Shown here piece after piece: positions 43,094 through 51,632 of a stretch of 64,000 nt of DNA; the first letter of the stretch is position 1; every line of letters starts with the position of its first letter. Origin of the DNA: Pseudarthrobacter defluvii. GTDB taxonomy: Bacteria > Actinomycetota > Actinomycetes > Actinomycetales > Micrococcaceae. Position numbers and translations under genes: made by a program. Location: assembly GCF_030816725.1 (NCBI RefSeq), contig NZ_JAUSYG010000001.1:3968001-4032000 (forward strand). Reading direction: 5' to 3'. The notes under the pieces are model-generated. The model was not told the origin of the DNA. It saw nothing but the letters and a program-made list of their open reading frames with translations, and ran no database searches.

Positions 43094-44353
43094 ATGACCA
43101 ACCCGTTTCCGCAGGACTTCCTTTGGGGCGTGGCCACCGCAGGCCACCAGGTGGAAGGCAACAACGTCAACAGCGATATCTGGTTCCTGGAACATCTTCC
43201 CGGCACCATCTTCGCCGAGCCCTCAGGGGACGCCGTGGACCACTACCACCGGTACCGGGAGGACATCACGCTGATCGCCGGGCTCGGTTTCAGCACGTAC
43301 CGCTTCTCCCTGGAGTGGGCACGGATCGAGCCGGAAGAGGGCCACTTCTCGGTGGCTGAGCTGGACCACTACAAGCGGGTGCTGGAAACCTGCCTGGAGC
43401 ACGGCCTGACGCCGATGGTCACCTTCCACCACTTCGCATCACCGCTCTGGCTGCTGCGCTCAGGCGGCTGGGAAAGCGGCCGCACGCCCGAGCTCTTCGC
43501 CCGGTACTGCGACCGCGTGATGGCACACCTGGGCGGCCTCATCGGCGCCGCGTGCACCCTGAACGAGCCCAACCTTCCGTGGCTGCTGGAATCCTTCGGC
43601 ATCGGCGGCGAAGCACCGGAAAACCGGGGCAAAGTCCCCATGTGGGCCGCAGCTGCCGAGCGCCTCGGCGTTGACGCCAGCACCGTGGCGCCGTTCCAGT
43701 TCTGCTCCACCGAGGCGGGGTTCAACGTCAAGCTGGCCGCACACCGCGCCGGCACGGCGGCGATCAAGGCACACCGGCCGGACCTGCAGGTGGGCTGGAC
43801 CCTGGCGAACTCGGATATCCAGGCCATCCCCGGCGGCGAGGAGACGGCCGACCGCGTGCGCCGCAACGTCAACGAGCGGTTCCTGGAGGCTTCCCGCGGT
43901 GACGACTTCGTGGGCATCCAGACGTACGGCCGCACCGTGTACGGCCCGGACGGCCACGCGCCTGCCCCGGAGGGGGCGCCCACCAACCAGATGGGCGAGG
44001 AGATCTACCCCCAGGGCCTGGAGGCAACTATCCGCGAAGCGTGGCGCGTTGCCGGTATCCCGGTGATCGTCACCGAGAACGGCCTGGCCACCGAGGATGA
44101 CAAGCAGCGGCTTGACTACTTGAAGACGGCGGTCGACGGCGTTGCCTCCTGCCTTGCCGACGGCATCGACGTGCGGGGTTACATCGCCTGGTCCGCGTTC
44201 GACAACTTCGAGTGGATCTTCGGTTACCGGCCCAAGTTCGGGCTGATCGCCGTCGACCGTTCCACCCAGGAGCGGACGCCGAAGGAGAGCGCGCGCTGGC
44301 TGGGCAGCTTCGCCCGGCAGCACAGCGAGGCCGGGGCCCCGCAGCCCGCCTGA
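43094..44353 (+). CDS. GH1 beta-glucosidase family enzyme
   Basis: 419 residues, TIM barrel. NPFPQDFLWGVATAGHQVEG start, STYRFSLEWARIEPEEGHFS, acid/base Glu in AACTLNEPNLPWLLESFG and nucleophile Glu in PVIVTENGLATEDDKQRL, then YIAWSAFDNFEWIFGYRPKF. No signal peptide: hydrolyses imported beta-glycosides, perhaps rutinose- or neohesperidose-type disaccharides left after transport alongside rhamnosidase. AAAGGA precedes ATG 43094. Divergent from and probably coregulated with the transporter. Confidence 0.94.
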   Translation: MTNPFPQDFLWGVATAGHQVEGNNVNSDIWFLEHLPGTIFAEPSGDAVDHYHRYREDITLIAGLGFSTYRFSLEWARIEPEEGHFSVAELDHYKRVLETCLEHGLTPMVTFHHFASPLWLLRSGGWESGRTPELFARYCDRVMAHLGGLIGAACTLNEPNLPWLLESFGIGGEAPENRGKVPMWAAAAERLGVDASTVAPFQFCSTEAGFNVKLAAHRAGTAAIKAHRPDLQVGWTLANSDIQAIPGGEETADRVRRNVNERFLEASRGDDFVGIQTYGRTVYGPDGHAPAPEGAPTNQMGEEIYPQGLEATIREAWRVAGIPVIVTENGLATEDDKQRLDYLKTAVDGVASCLADGIDVRGYIAWSAFDNFEWIFGYRPKFGLIAVDRSTQERTPKESARWLGSFARQHSEAGAPQPA

Positions 44354-44374
44354 CCCCCAGCCGACCACCCAGTG

Positions 44375-44409
44375 AATGGCCCGGACCAGCTTTGACGGTC
44401 CGGGCCATT
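44375..44409. terminator. bidirectional terminator hairpin
   Basis: AATGGCCCGGACC and GGTCCGGGCCATT form a perfect 13-bp stem with a 9-nt loop between the convergent GH1 and nucleoside-hydrolase genes. Confidence 0.8.
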
Positions 44410-44417
44410 GTTGTTGC

Positions 44418-45248
44418 CTACTGAAGCAGGCGAAGCTTCGCGGCGAAGTCGGCCATGATGAGCCTGGTGTCCACCGACGTGTACGTGCGCCGCTGGGGCT
44501 CTGCGGATGTTTCGACGTAGGTGGACGTGACATCGTCGAGGCCGGTGACCACCAGGGGTGCGCTGTCGCCCAGGCACCACAGCGGCCCGAACTTCACGAA
44601 ATCCGGCACGTCCAGGTTGTTGAAATGCTCCCAGAGCCACGTTCCGGCCGGGCCTGCGTTCCTGAACGTGTGGTCAAGTTCGGCCACCGGGGCAACAACC
44701 CGCCGGTACGCCTCCGCCGGGAACTGCCACACGGCAAGGTCCCGGTTGCCCAGCACAAAGTCCGCTGCGGCGGGATCCGTGAAGTAGTTGTACTCCTCCT
44801 CGTTCTGGGCGGCTCCGCCCACCCAGGCCAGGGTGAGGGAGCGAGCGACGTCGGGATCCAGCAGGAGTGCGTCGGCCACGTTGGTGAGCGGGCCGGCGCA
44901 TACAAGGATCAGGGGAAGGTCTCCCCCGGCGGCAGCTGCGTCAACAATCGCCCGCGCAGCAGGATTGCCCCGGGGTTGACCCGTGAAGGGAGCGTTGGGG
45001 CCGGCGTGGACCACCGCCAACTCCGGAAGCTTGAGGACGCCCAGCAGTTCGCCGGCCAACTCTGCCCCTCGTTGTGCCATGCCCTCCGGCGGCCCGAACA
45101 TCGGGTTGGTCAGCGAGCTCGTGACCGCCACGATCGTGTTGGCGGGCGACAGCGCGTGGTGCGCCAGGGCAACCAGCCCGTCCGGGTCGCCCGCCCAGTC
45201 GTTGTCGATCACAACGCGGCAGCGCGGATCAATGCGAATCATGTCCAT
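44418..45248 (-). CDS. inosine-uridine nucleoside hydrolase family protein
   Basis: 276 residues. VVIDNDWAGDPDGLVALAHH is the calcium-binding Asp cluster (variant of DTDPGxDD), VTSSLTNPMFGPP, LPLILVCAGPLTNVADALLL and AWVGGAAQNEEEYNYFTDPA follow as in IunH. The last motif supplies the Asn/Glu/Asp of the active site. Substrate ribosides or related N-glycosides; assignment to a nucleoside is by family only. Single gene behind a terminator. Confidence 0.88.
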   Translation of the reverse strand: MDMIRIDPRCRVVIDNDWAGDPDGLVALAHHALSPANTIVAVTSSLTNPMFGPPEGMAQRGAELAGELLGVLKLPELAVVHAGPNAPFTGQPRGNPAARAIVDAAAAGGDLPLILVCAGPLTNVADALLLDPDVARSLTLAWVGGAAQNEEEYNYFTDPAAADFVLGNRDLAVWQFPAEAYRRVVAPVAELDHTFRNAGPAGTWLWEHFNNLDVPDFVKFGPLWCLGDSAPLVVTGLDDVTSTYVETSAEPQRRTYTSVDTRLIMADFAAKLRLLQ

Positions 45249-45322
45249 CCGGCAAGCATCCCAGCACCGGCAGAACCGCAGGACGGCACTTCCAATGACC
45301 GAAAGGGAAGGAGCGCCGGCGG

Positions 45323-45760
45323 CTAATCCGTGGCAGGTTCGCGGATCACCAGCACCGGGCAGTGCGCGTGGTGGATGGTTTGATGGGACACGGAGCCGAG
45401 CAGCATTCCAGTGAACCCGCCGTGGCCGCGTGAACCGAGGGCCACGAGGTCGGCGTCCTTGGAAGCATCGATGAGAGCAGACGCGGGGTTACCTTCCACA
45501 ATGCGACCGGTGACAGTCACCCCTTGGTCCTTGACGCGTTCCAGTTCGGCTTCGAGGATGGCCTGGGCGTCCTTCTGGAAGATTTCGTAGTCCCAGGCGG
45601 TGCCCATGGCGTCGCTGACGTAGGGAAAGCTCCGGGCGGTCACCGCTTGCACCTCCCCCTTGCGCAGCTTGGACTCCTCGATGGCCCAGTCCATCGCCGC
45701 CCTGGATTGGTCGGAGCCGTCCACCCCCACGACGATTCGAAAGCTTCCGTTACCGGCCAC
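45323..45760 (-). CDS. universal stress protein (UspA family)
   Basis: 145 residues, one Usp domain: FRIVVGVDGSDQSRAAMDWA start, and the ATP-binding signature LVALGSRGHGGFTGMLLGSV (G-x2-G-x9-G-S) with SHQTIHHAHCPVLVIRE end. Binds ATP or AMP, cytoplasmic. Co-oriented with the small zinc-ribbon gene about 30 bp upstream, possibly cotranscribed. Confidence 0.93.
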   Translation of the reverse strand: MAGNGSFRIVVGVDGSDQSRAAMDWAIEESKLRKGEVQAVTARSFPYVSDAMGTAWDYEIFQKDAQAILEAELERVKDQGVTVTGRIVEGNPASALIDASKDADLVALGSRGHGGFTGMLLGSVSHQTIHHAHCPVLVIREPATD

Positions 45761-45793
45761 GACTCTCCTTTACCTCACCTGGGGCCGTCGGGG

Positions 45794-46078
45794 CTAACCC
45801 TGGTCCGTCGTCGTACCCTGCGCCGGGACGGCCACAGTGGAATGCTCAGGTTTGGCGGCCTGGTGCGGATTTCCCGCTTCCCTGGCGCAGTGGAGGCAGC
45901 AGTAGATGCCGGCTTCGCTCTCAACGGGGTGGCCCAGGATCCGGCAGCCGCAGTGCTCGCAGGCGGGAGCCATCAGGTGGATGGCGCATTCGAAACTGTC
46001 GAACGTCCCGGTCTGGTTTCCCATGCTGACGGTGAACATACGGCCTTCGCTGCCGCCGCAGACATCACATGCGCCCAT
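45794..46078 (-). CDS. zinc-ribbon-like small protein
   Basis: 94 residues. Cys pairs C4-x2-C7 (MGACDVCGG), CEHCGC and CCLHCAREAG, plus Cys in DSFECAIHLM and a His, can bind two metal ions. The pattern is common in actinobacterial small proteins of unknown role. Polar tail of 25 residues. No catalytic motif. Confidence 0.75.
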   Translation of the reverse strand: MGACDVCGGSEGRMFTVSMGNQTGTFDSFECAIHLMAPACEHCGCRILGHPVESEAGIYCCLHCAREAGNPHQAAKPEHSTVAVPAQGTTTDQG

Positions 46079-46267
46079 GGTCCTTGCCTCCTGTTGTCGT
46101 CCCTGCTCCAGACACTCAAGTTGACTGCTTTCGCGAATGACTGCCTAGGGGCAAAAGTCCCACGGCGGGCGGCGGTGGCGCCAAAATATTTCCTGATTCG
46201 CCCATCCGCCCGCCTGCCGGTTCCGAAGTCCAATCGTAGAAGTGTAACCAAAGGCTAGGACGGGACA

Positions 46268-46573
46268 ATGGAAGCGGAGGACCAACAGGCGCTGACAGGT
46301 GCCGTCATCAAGGAGCACCGGCTGGATCTGGCGCAACTGTGGCTGGAGTTTGTTGGACTGGGCGGGGATGCCTCCGAGCAGCTCATCAGGGAATACTGTG
46401 CAGGCGAGGCCACCCTTTCCCCCAAGGAGCGCGACGCGCTGGCGCAGGCAGTGAACGAGCACTGCGTTGCCGAGGGCCTGCCGCTGCGGGCTCCGTTCAG
46501 TGGCTCCGCCCTGTTCCTGCTGCGGCCGGAGCGGCATGATCCGGAACGGAAGGACCCCTACTCGTCGAAGTAG
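46268..46573 (+). CDS. hypothetical protein
   Basis: 101 residues, helical, acidic: EAEDQQALTGAVIKEHRLDL, WLEFVGLGGDASEQLIREYC, LSPKERDALAQAVNEHCVAE. It has the look of a small cytoplasmic bundle; no family recognised. The last 16 bases overlap the 3' end of the convergent GAF-ANTAR gene. Confidence 0.6.
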   Translation: MEAEDQQALTGAVIKEHRLDLAQLWLEFVGLGGDASEQLIREYCAGEATLSPKERDALAQAVNEHCVAEGLPLRAPFSGSALFLLRPERHDPERKDPYSSK

Positions 46574-47343
46574 GTGAAGGTATCCGCGGCCCCTGCCACT
46601 GACGTGATTACAGCGGCGGCAACTTCCCGGAGTTTCATGTTCCTGGTGCTGGATGCGTTCCGCAGCAGCTTGAAGGCGGCGGCCTGGCTGCAGCGGTTCT
46701 GCGCCATGATGGCCCCCGTGGCCAGGTCGACTACGGTGCGGGTCTGCATGGCAGCGCTCATGCCCTCCTTGGTCTCCTCCAGCTTGAGCATGCGCAGGGC
46801 GAGTTTCAGGCCCTTGGATGCCCGCCGCACAAAGGCCTCGGCAGCATGAATCCCGTCATGGGCCGCTTCAAGCGGCTGGGAGCAGTAGAAGGTCACAACG
46901 CCCCGGGCGTCCTCCTCCAGCGCTGCCGGAATGCTCAGTACCGAAAGGAATCCCTGCCTCCGGACCGCCCGGACGTACCCGGGCCACCGCTGCTCCCGCC
47001 GCAGGTCTGCCACCAGCACAGTACCGCCAGTCCGCATGGCCGCCAGCCCCGGGCCGTCGCCCTGCTCGGACTCCAGCAGGGTAATCAGTGGTGCGCCGGC
47101 GTTGCTGCTGGCACTGGCCACGGGTTTCTTGGGCCGCAGTATCATAATTTCGCAGGTGCATTCGTGATCCGGAGAGCCGAGCCTGGATGCGGCATATTCC
47201 GCCAGGTTCCGAAGGAATGCCTCAACTTCGGGGTTTTGCAGGAACGACTCCTGGAGATGCAGTGCAACGTCTGCGAAGTTCTCACCTTCAGGGACGCCGG
47301 CATTGAGCACGGGTTTTACCTCCCGGACAGTAGTTATAGCCAC
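46558..47343 (-). CDS. GAF-ANTAR transcription antitermination regulator
   Basis: About 261 residues. A GAF domain spans the first two-thirds (LAEYAASRLGSPDHECTCEI, GTVLVADLRREQRWPGYVRA, FLSVLSIPAALEEDARGVVT). The C-terminal three-helix ANTAR domain is RTVVDLATGAIMAQNRCSQA, AAFKLLRNASSTRNMKLREV. ANTAR domains bind tandem hairpins in nascent RNA to prevent termination; GAF senses a small ligand. GTG 47343 is used since earlier in-frame starts would run into the divergent esterase promoter; TTG 47409 is the alternative. Confidence 0.85.
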   Translation of the reverse strand: MAITTVREVKPVLNAGVPEGENFADVALHLQESFLQNPEVEAFLRNLAEYAASRLGSPDHECTCEIMILRPKKPVASASSNAGAPLITLLESEQGDGPGLAAMRTGGTVLVADLRREQRWPGYVRAVRRQGFLSVLSIPAALEEDARGVVTFYCSQPLEAAHDGIHAAEAFVRRASKGLKLALRMLKLEETKEGMSAAMQTRTVVDLATGAIMAQNRCSQAAAFKLLRNASSTRNMKLREVAAAVITSVAGAADTFTYFDE

Positions 47344-47411
47344 AGTTCGTGGCCGCCCACTGCCGGACGGTGATGCCAGCCTACCTGCGCCGACGCCGTA
47401 ACCTGTCAACC

Positions 47412-48968
47412 ATGACGCGCCTCTCCACCCCCGTCGGATCCGTCCGGGGCACCGCCCTGGACATTGACGGGACCCCTATCCACCGGTTCCTTGGCATCCC
47501 GTATGCCGGGCCGCCGTCGGGTGCCAACCGCTTCCGGCCGCCGGTCCCGGTGGAGCCGTGGCAGGGAGTGCTGGACTGCACCGTACCCGGCGCCGCTGCA
47601 CCCCAGAACCCTGAGTCCGCCGCGCCCCCGGAGGCCAAGCCGCGCAGCTGGGACGAGGACGGCTGCCTCAACCTGAACATCTGGACACCGGGGACGGATG
47701 GCCCGGCCAGGCCGGTAATGGTTTGGATCCACGGCGGCGCCTACCTTCTGGGCGCCAACAGTGACGCGATGTACGACGGCGCCCGGCTGGCCGCCGCGGG
47801 GGGCGTGGTGCTGGTGTCCATCAACTACCGCTTGGGCGCCCTGGGCTTCCTCCACCTGGCCGACCTGCTGGGTACCGGGTACGAGGACTCGTCCAACGTT
47901 GCCCTGCTGGACCAACTGGAGGCGCTCCGCTGGATCCGCCGGAACATCGGCTCCTTCGGCGGCGACCCCGCAAACGTCACCGTCTTTGGCGAGTCCGCAG
48001 GCGCCGCAGCGATCGGAACCCTGCTGGGCATGCCGGCGTCGGAAGGGCTGTTCCGTCGCGCCATCATGCAAAGCGGCACCGCGGAACGGTACCGCCGGCC
48101 GGAGGAGTCCGCCCGCATCAGTTCACTGTTCCTGGAGCTGTGCGGCCTCGACGCCTCCTCCGCCCAGGCGCTGCCGGCCCTCCCGGTGGAGCGGCTGCTC
48201 GAGGCCCAGGCCGCCGTGGAGCGGCGCGTTGCTGCCGAATCCTTTGCGGTTCCCCTGCCGTTCCAGCCCACGGTGGGCACGCCGTCGCTGCCGGAGCCGC
48301 CACTGGACAGTATCCGCAACGGGCTCAGCAGAGGGGTAGACCTGCTGGTCGGCACCAACCTCAACGAGGGCTCCTTCGCCGTCGAGATGCGCCCGCCTGC
48401 AGCAAATGATCCGGACTACCCGGACCGCGCGGCCGCCGTGCTGGCCGGGGCGGGGATTCCGGCTGCCGCGGCACCGGGTTATGCGGAGGCCCTTGCCCAG
48501 GTATTGAACCGCCCGCCGTCAGGCAAGGAACTGCTGGAGTCCGCCATTGCCGATTCCGTCTACCGCCAACCCAGCAACAGGCTCCTGGCTTTGCGCCGGC
48601 TGGCTGAACGCAACGGCGTGGCGGGTAGCACGTTCGCCTACCTGTTCACGTGGCGCAGCCCCGCTATGGGCGGCAGGCTCGGCGCCTGCCACGCCCTGGA
48701 TATCCCTTTCGTCTTCAGGCACCTGGACATTCCCGAAGCAGCCTTCCTCACCCGCGGCAAAGCGCCCAAGCCACTCAGCGACGCCATGAGCGGAGCCTGG
48801 GCGTCCTTCGCGCGCACGGGAAATCCAGGCGCGGAGGGGCTTTCCTGGGCCGGGTACGGGCAGGAGGGCACCACCATGGTGCTCGACGACGGGCCCCGCC
48901 TTGAGGCCGACCCCCGGCATGGGATCAGGGAGTTCTTTGAAGGGGTCAGGATGCTGCCAGCGAGTTAA
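47412..48968 (+). CDS. type B carboxylesterase
   Basis: 518 residues, complete for the family. RFLGIPYAGPPSGANRFRPP and EDGCLNLNIWTPG (EDCLxLN signature), VWIHGGAYLLGANSD oxyanion hole, TVFGESAGAAAIGTLL nucleophile Ser, Glu in NLNEGSFAVE and His in GACHALDIPFVFRH. No signal peptide. Cleaves carboxyl esters of small aromatic or alkyl substrates; specificity unknown. Ends overlap the convergent SRPBCC gene by 23 bases. Confidence 0.92.
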   Translation: MTRLSTPVGSVRGTALDIDGTPIHRFLGIPYAGPPSGANRFRPPVPVEPWQGVLDCTVPGAAAPQNPESAAPPEAKPRSWDEDGCLNLNIWTPGTDGPARPVMVWIHGGAYLLGANSDAMYDGARLAAAGGVVLVSINYRLGALGFLHLADLLGTGYEDSSNVALLDQLEALRWIRRNIGSFGGDPANVTVFGESAGAAAIGTLLGMPASEGLFRRAIMQSGTAERYRRPEESARISSLFLELCGLDASSAQALPALPVERLLEAQAAVERRVAAESFAVPLPFQPTVGTPSLPEPPLDSIRNGLSRGVDLLVGTNLNEGSFAVEMRPPAANDPDYPDRAAAVLAGAGIPAAAAPGYAEALAQVLNRPPSGKELLESAIADSVYRQPSNRLLALRRLAERNGVAGSTFAYLFTWRSPAMGGRLGACHALDIPFVFRHLDIPEAAFLTRGKAPKPLSDAMSGAWASFARTGNPGAEGLSWAGYGQEGTTMVLDDGPRLEADPRHGIREFFEGVRMLPAS

Positions 48969-49386
48969 GCGTGTCCCGGATCCCGTTGAGCGCCGGGTCC
49001 CGCAGGGAGTTGAAGGCAGGCTTCAGGAGCGGCTGGATGATCTTGGCCGGCCCGTTGATGCTGAACTCGGCCGTGTACTTCACCACCGAGCCCGTCCCGT
49101 TGGGGCTGACGTCGATTGAGTCGAAGGCCGTGACCGTCTTGTTCTCGCCGCGCAGCTTGATGTGGTTGGCGGTCAGCTCGATGACCTCATAAACCAGGGT
49201 CTGGCGCTTTCCCCGGAACTCGGACTCGGCATGGTACTTGTGCCCCACAGCCACCGGCCCCGGGGTGAGCTTGTCCATGACGGGGGTGTTGGGGTCCCAC
49301 TTGCTGGTGTTCTCAAACTCACTCATGAAGGCAAAGGCCTTCTCCGCGGGCAGGTTGGTTTCCACACTTCCGGTGACTGTGATCAT
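48946..49386 (-). CDS. SRPBCC-family protein
   Basis: 146 residues. MITVTGSVETNLPAEKAFAF start, FENTSKWDPNTPVMDKLTPG, VGHKYHAESEFRGKRQTLVY strands, and a long C-terminal helix ending LNGIRDTLNSL. Ligand-binding cavity of the polyketide cyclase/START type; no catalytic motif. ATG 49386 overlaps the preceding gene's stop by four bases. Confidence 0.85.
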   Translation of the reverse strand: MITVTGSVETNLPAEKAFAFMSEFENTSKWDPNTPVMDKLTPGPVAVGHKYHAESEFRGKRQTLVYEVIELTANHIKLRGENKTVTAFDSIDVSPNGTGSVVKYTAEFSINGPAKIIQPLLKPAFNSLRDPALNGIRDTLNSLAAS

Positions 49387-49655
49387 CGTCCCAGTGTAGG
49401 AGCACCCTGCAACTGGTCGGCTGCCATCTTGTAGCAGAGCCTGCCATCCAGTGGCTGCGGCAGGATCCACACCTGGTACCCCTCGGCGGCGGTGAACAGT
49501 TCCCGGCCGCCGCCGGAGTCAGCCGCGAGCCACAAGGCGGCGGGCTCCGGCATGGCGTCATCCACCACGCCGGAGCGTACAACGTCAGAATCACGCCTGA
49601 TTTCTACCGGCACGCCAATCAGCTGGGCCCAGGCATAGTGAGGATAAGGCTTCAT
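49383..49655 (-). CDS. hypothetical protein
   Basis: 90 residues, small beta-rich protein: HYAWAQLIGVPVEIRRDSDV, MPEPAALWLAADSGGGRELF, YQVWILPQPLDGRLCYKM. Overlaps the SRPBCC gene (ATGA), so the two are translationally coupled. No family recognised. Confidence 0.65.
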   Translation of the reverse strand: MKPYPHYAWAQLIGVPVEIRRDSDVVRSGVVDDAMPEPAALWLAADSGGGRELFTAAEGYQVWILPQPLDGRLCYKMAADQLQGAPTLGR

Positions 49656-49688
49656 GGCACTCCCTGGTGCTCCGGGTTCGCGGAGCTG

Positions 49689-50462
49689 TCAGTGGATGTG
49701 GCTGCCACCGTTGATGTCGATGGTGGTGCCGGTGAGGTAGGCCGAGTCTTCCGAGGACAGGAAGGTGATCACGGAAGCCACTTCCTCAGTAGTGGCGTTG
49801 CGGCCCAGCGGGATGCCCGCGTTGATGGCCGCTTCCTGCTCCTCGGTGCTGCCCACGCGGATGTTGGTGTCCACGGCGCCGGGGGTGATGGCGTTGACGG
49901 TGACACCCGTGGCGCCCAGTTCGCGGGCCAGCGCCTTGGTGAAGCCAAGGATTGCCGCCTTCGCCGCGGAGTAGGGGACCTTGCCGAAGACGCCGCCGCC
50001 ACGCTGCGCCGAGACGGAGGACATGTTCACGATCCGGCCCCAGCCGTTTTCGATCATGTCCGGCAGGAAGGCCTTGGTCACCAGATAGGTGCCGGTGGCG
50101 TTGACGTCCATGACCTTGTGCCACAGCTCGAGCGTGGTCTCCAGGAACGGGATGGGCGAGGTGATGCCGGCGATGTTGGCCAGGGCGCCAACGGGCGGCA
50201 GGTTGCCGGCGGCAACTTCGGCGGCGACGGCGGCCTGGGTTGCCGTGACTGAGGCTTCGTTGGCAACGTCGATCTCGTGGCCGAAGGCGGGGACGTTGAA
50301 TTCGTTGCCAATCTCGGCAGCGACCTTGGCGGACTTCTCGCCGTCGAGGTCCAGGATGACGATGCCCCACCCTTCACGTGCGTAGCGGCGGGCGGCGGTG
50401 ATGCCGATGCCCCGCTCGGAGGTTGCTCCGGTTAGGACGGCGGTGCGCTGGATGGTGGTCAT
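49689..50462 (-). CDS. SDR-family oxidoreductase
   Basis: 257 residues. TAVLTGATSERGIGITAARR nucleotide loop, ALANIAGITSPIPFLETTLE, MSSVSAQRGGGVFGKVPYSA with YSAAK active site, and TPGAVDTNIRVGSTEEQEAA, ending YLTGTTIDINGGS. It oxidises or reduces a sugar/polyol carbonyl in the split-transketolase locus, being encoded just after the isomerase/epimerase gene. Substrate not known. Confidence 0.9.
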   Translation of the reverse strand: MTTIQRTAVLTGATSERGIGITAARRYAREGWGIVILDLDGEKSAKVAAEIGNEFNVPAFGHEIDVANEASVTATQAAVAAEVAAGNLPPVGALANIAGITSPIPFLETTLELWHKVMDVNATGTYLVTKAFLPDMIENGWGRIVNMSSVSAQRGGGVFGKVPYSAAKAAILGFTKALARELGATGVTVNAITPGAVDTNIRVGSTEEQEAAINAGIPLGRNATTEEVASVITFLSSEDSAYLTGTTIDINGGSHIH

Positions 50463-50622
50463 GGTGGTGCTCCTTGAATTGTTTTGGTGGATCGCTTGTT
50501 TGGGTGGATCGATTGCTCCCTACCGGCTCCCAACCTTCGCAAGCTCAGGTCGGGGCCCTCGCCGGCAGGGGCCCACGTAGTTGTCGTTATGGGGTCCCCA
50601 ACGGCATCTACGCAGGTGGGGC

Positions 50623-51447
50623 TCAGATGAGGTCGGTGATGAAGCTTGCTGCCTTGGCGGCGGCGGCCGGGCGTTCGTCGTTGGTGACGTCCCGGGTTTC
50701 CAGTTCGAGCGAGAAGTGGCCGGTGTAGCCGTCTGCGGCGAGCCGCTTGAGGCCGCCGGCGAAGTCGGCGTCCCCGTTGCCGACGCTGAGGTTGATGTTC
50801 CCCGGCACGGCATCGCGCAGGTGGACGTGGCTGATCCGGCCGGTGTGCCGGTCCAGGTAGGCCTGGATATCCTCCCCGGCAGCCACAATGTGGCTGAAGT
50901 CCATGACGATCCCGACGCCGGAACCGGCAAGGCGGTCGGCCAGGAGTCCCGCGCGTTCCAGGTTCCAGCAGAACCGCAAGAAGTGCAGGGATTCTGTCCA
51001 GAGTTCGACGCCGAACTCCGCCGCCCGCTGTCCGGCACCAATGAGCTGGGCGGCAACGAGGTCCAGATCCTCTTCGACGCTCCGGACCGGGGTGTGGTCC
51101 AGTGCGCCGCAGGGAAGGACGAGGGCCTTCGCGCCGATGTTGGCGGTGAGGCTGAGCAGCGCGTCAAGGTGGCGCTCCCGCGCTGCGTGCCCGTCGGCGT
51201 CGAGCACTTTATTGAGGTCCCCGACGTCGCCGTTGACCGAGCGGACCCGCAGTCCGGACGCGTTGACCTCGGCGGAGACAGCCTCCACCGCGGCCGTGTC
51301 GAGTTCATAGGGAACGTGATCGCAAACGCCGGGGAGGGCCCCCAGATCTATCTCTTCGAAGCCCAGTTCCTTCATGGTGTGCAGGGCCCCGCCCAGGTCC
51401 TCGTGCCGGAAGCTGATGGATGAACACCCGAGTCTGGAATGGAACAT
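50623..51447 (-). CDS. sugar phosphate isomerase/epimerase (TIM barrel)
   Basis: 274 residues of the xylose-isomerase-like group. GCSSISFRHEDLGGALHTMK, GFEEIDLGALPGV, GVELWTESLHFLRFCWNLER with metal-ligand Glu, VGIVMDFSHIVAAGEDIQAY with Asp/His, ISHVHLRDAVPGNINLSVGN with His, and GHFSLELETRD with final Glu. It isomerises or epimerises a ketose or dehydro-sugar acid. Divergent from the symporter; TGTNNACA sites lie between. Confidence 0.88.
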   Translation of the reverse strand: MFHSRLGCSSISFRHEDLGGALHTMKELGFEEIDLGALPGVCDHVPYELDTAAVEAVSAEVNASGLRVRSVNGDVGDLNKVLDADGHAARERHLDALLSLTANIGAKALVLPCGALDHTPVRSVEEDLDLVAAQLIGAGQRAAEFGVELWTESLHFLRFCWNLERAGLLADRLAGSGVGIVMDFSHIVAAGEDIQAYLDRHTGRISHVHLRDAVPGNINLSVGNGDADFAGGLKRLAADGYTGHFSLELETRDVTNDERPAAAAKAASFITDLI

Positions 51448-51504
51448 CGTTGATCCTCTGGTTCGTGCCGAGCTTTAGTGATGGGCACCACAGTAGCGGC
51501 GTTA

Positions 51505-51543
51505 ACTGTCAACAGTCAACTCTCACAGTTGACTGTTGACAGT
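51505..51543. promoter_or_regulatory. GntR operator: 17-bp perfect inverted repeat
   Basis: ACTGTCAACAGTCAACT, spacer CTCAC, then AGTTGACTGTTGACAGT: perfect arms. Each arm itself contains an ACTGT-NN-ACAGT-like site. It is midway between the divergent isomerase and symporter genes, fitted to repress both. Confidence 0.75.
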
Positions 51544-51571
51544 GGGGATGATGTGGGTCACACTGGAGCCA

Positions 51572-51590
51572 TTAATTGTTAACAGTCGAC
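51572..51590. promoter_or_regulatory. additional GntR half-operator
   Basis: AATTGTTAACAGTCGAC in the leader of the symporter gene repeats the TGTTAACA core and the AACAGTCGAC found before the regulator gene at 55027. Confidence 0.55.
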
Positions 51591-51632
51591 AGCGGCGGAT
51601 CTCCTCCAGCCGCTTTTCGAAAGGGAACCACC

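Noticed and set aside
48946..48968. Overlap of convergent esterase and SRPBCC genes as a possible annotation error
   Set aside because: Both C-termini read sensibly and each ends in a normal stop; a 23-bp convergent overlap is acceptable.
50552..50574. GGGGCCCT/AGGGGCCC hairpin between isomerase and SDR genes
   Set aside because: Arms are imperfect and no T-run follows; not strong enough to call a terminator.
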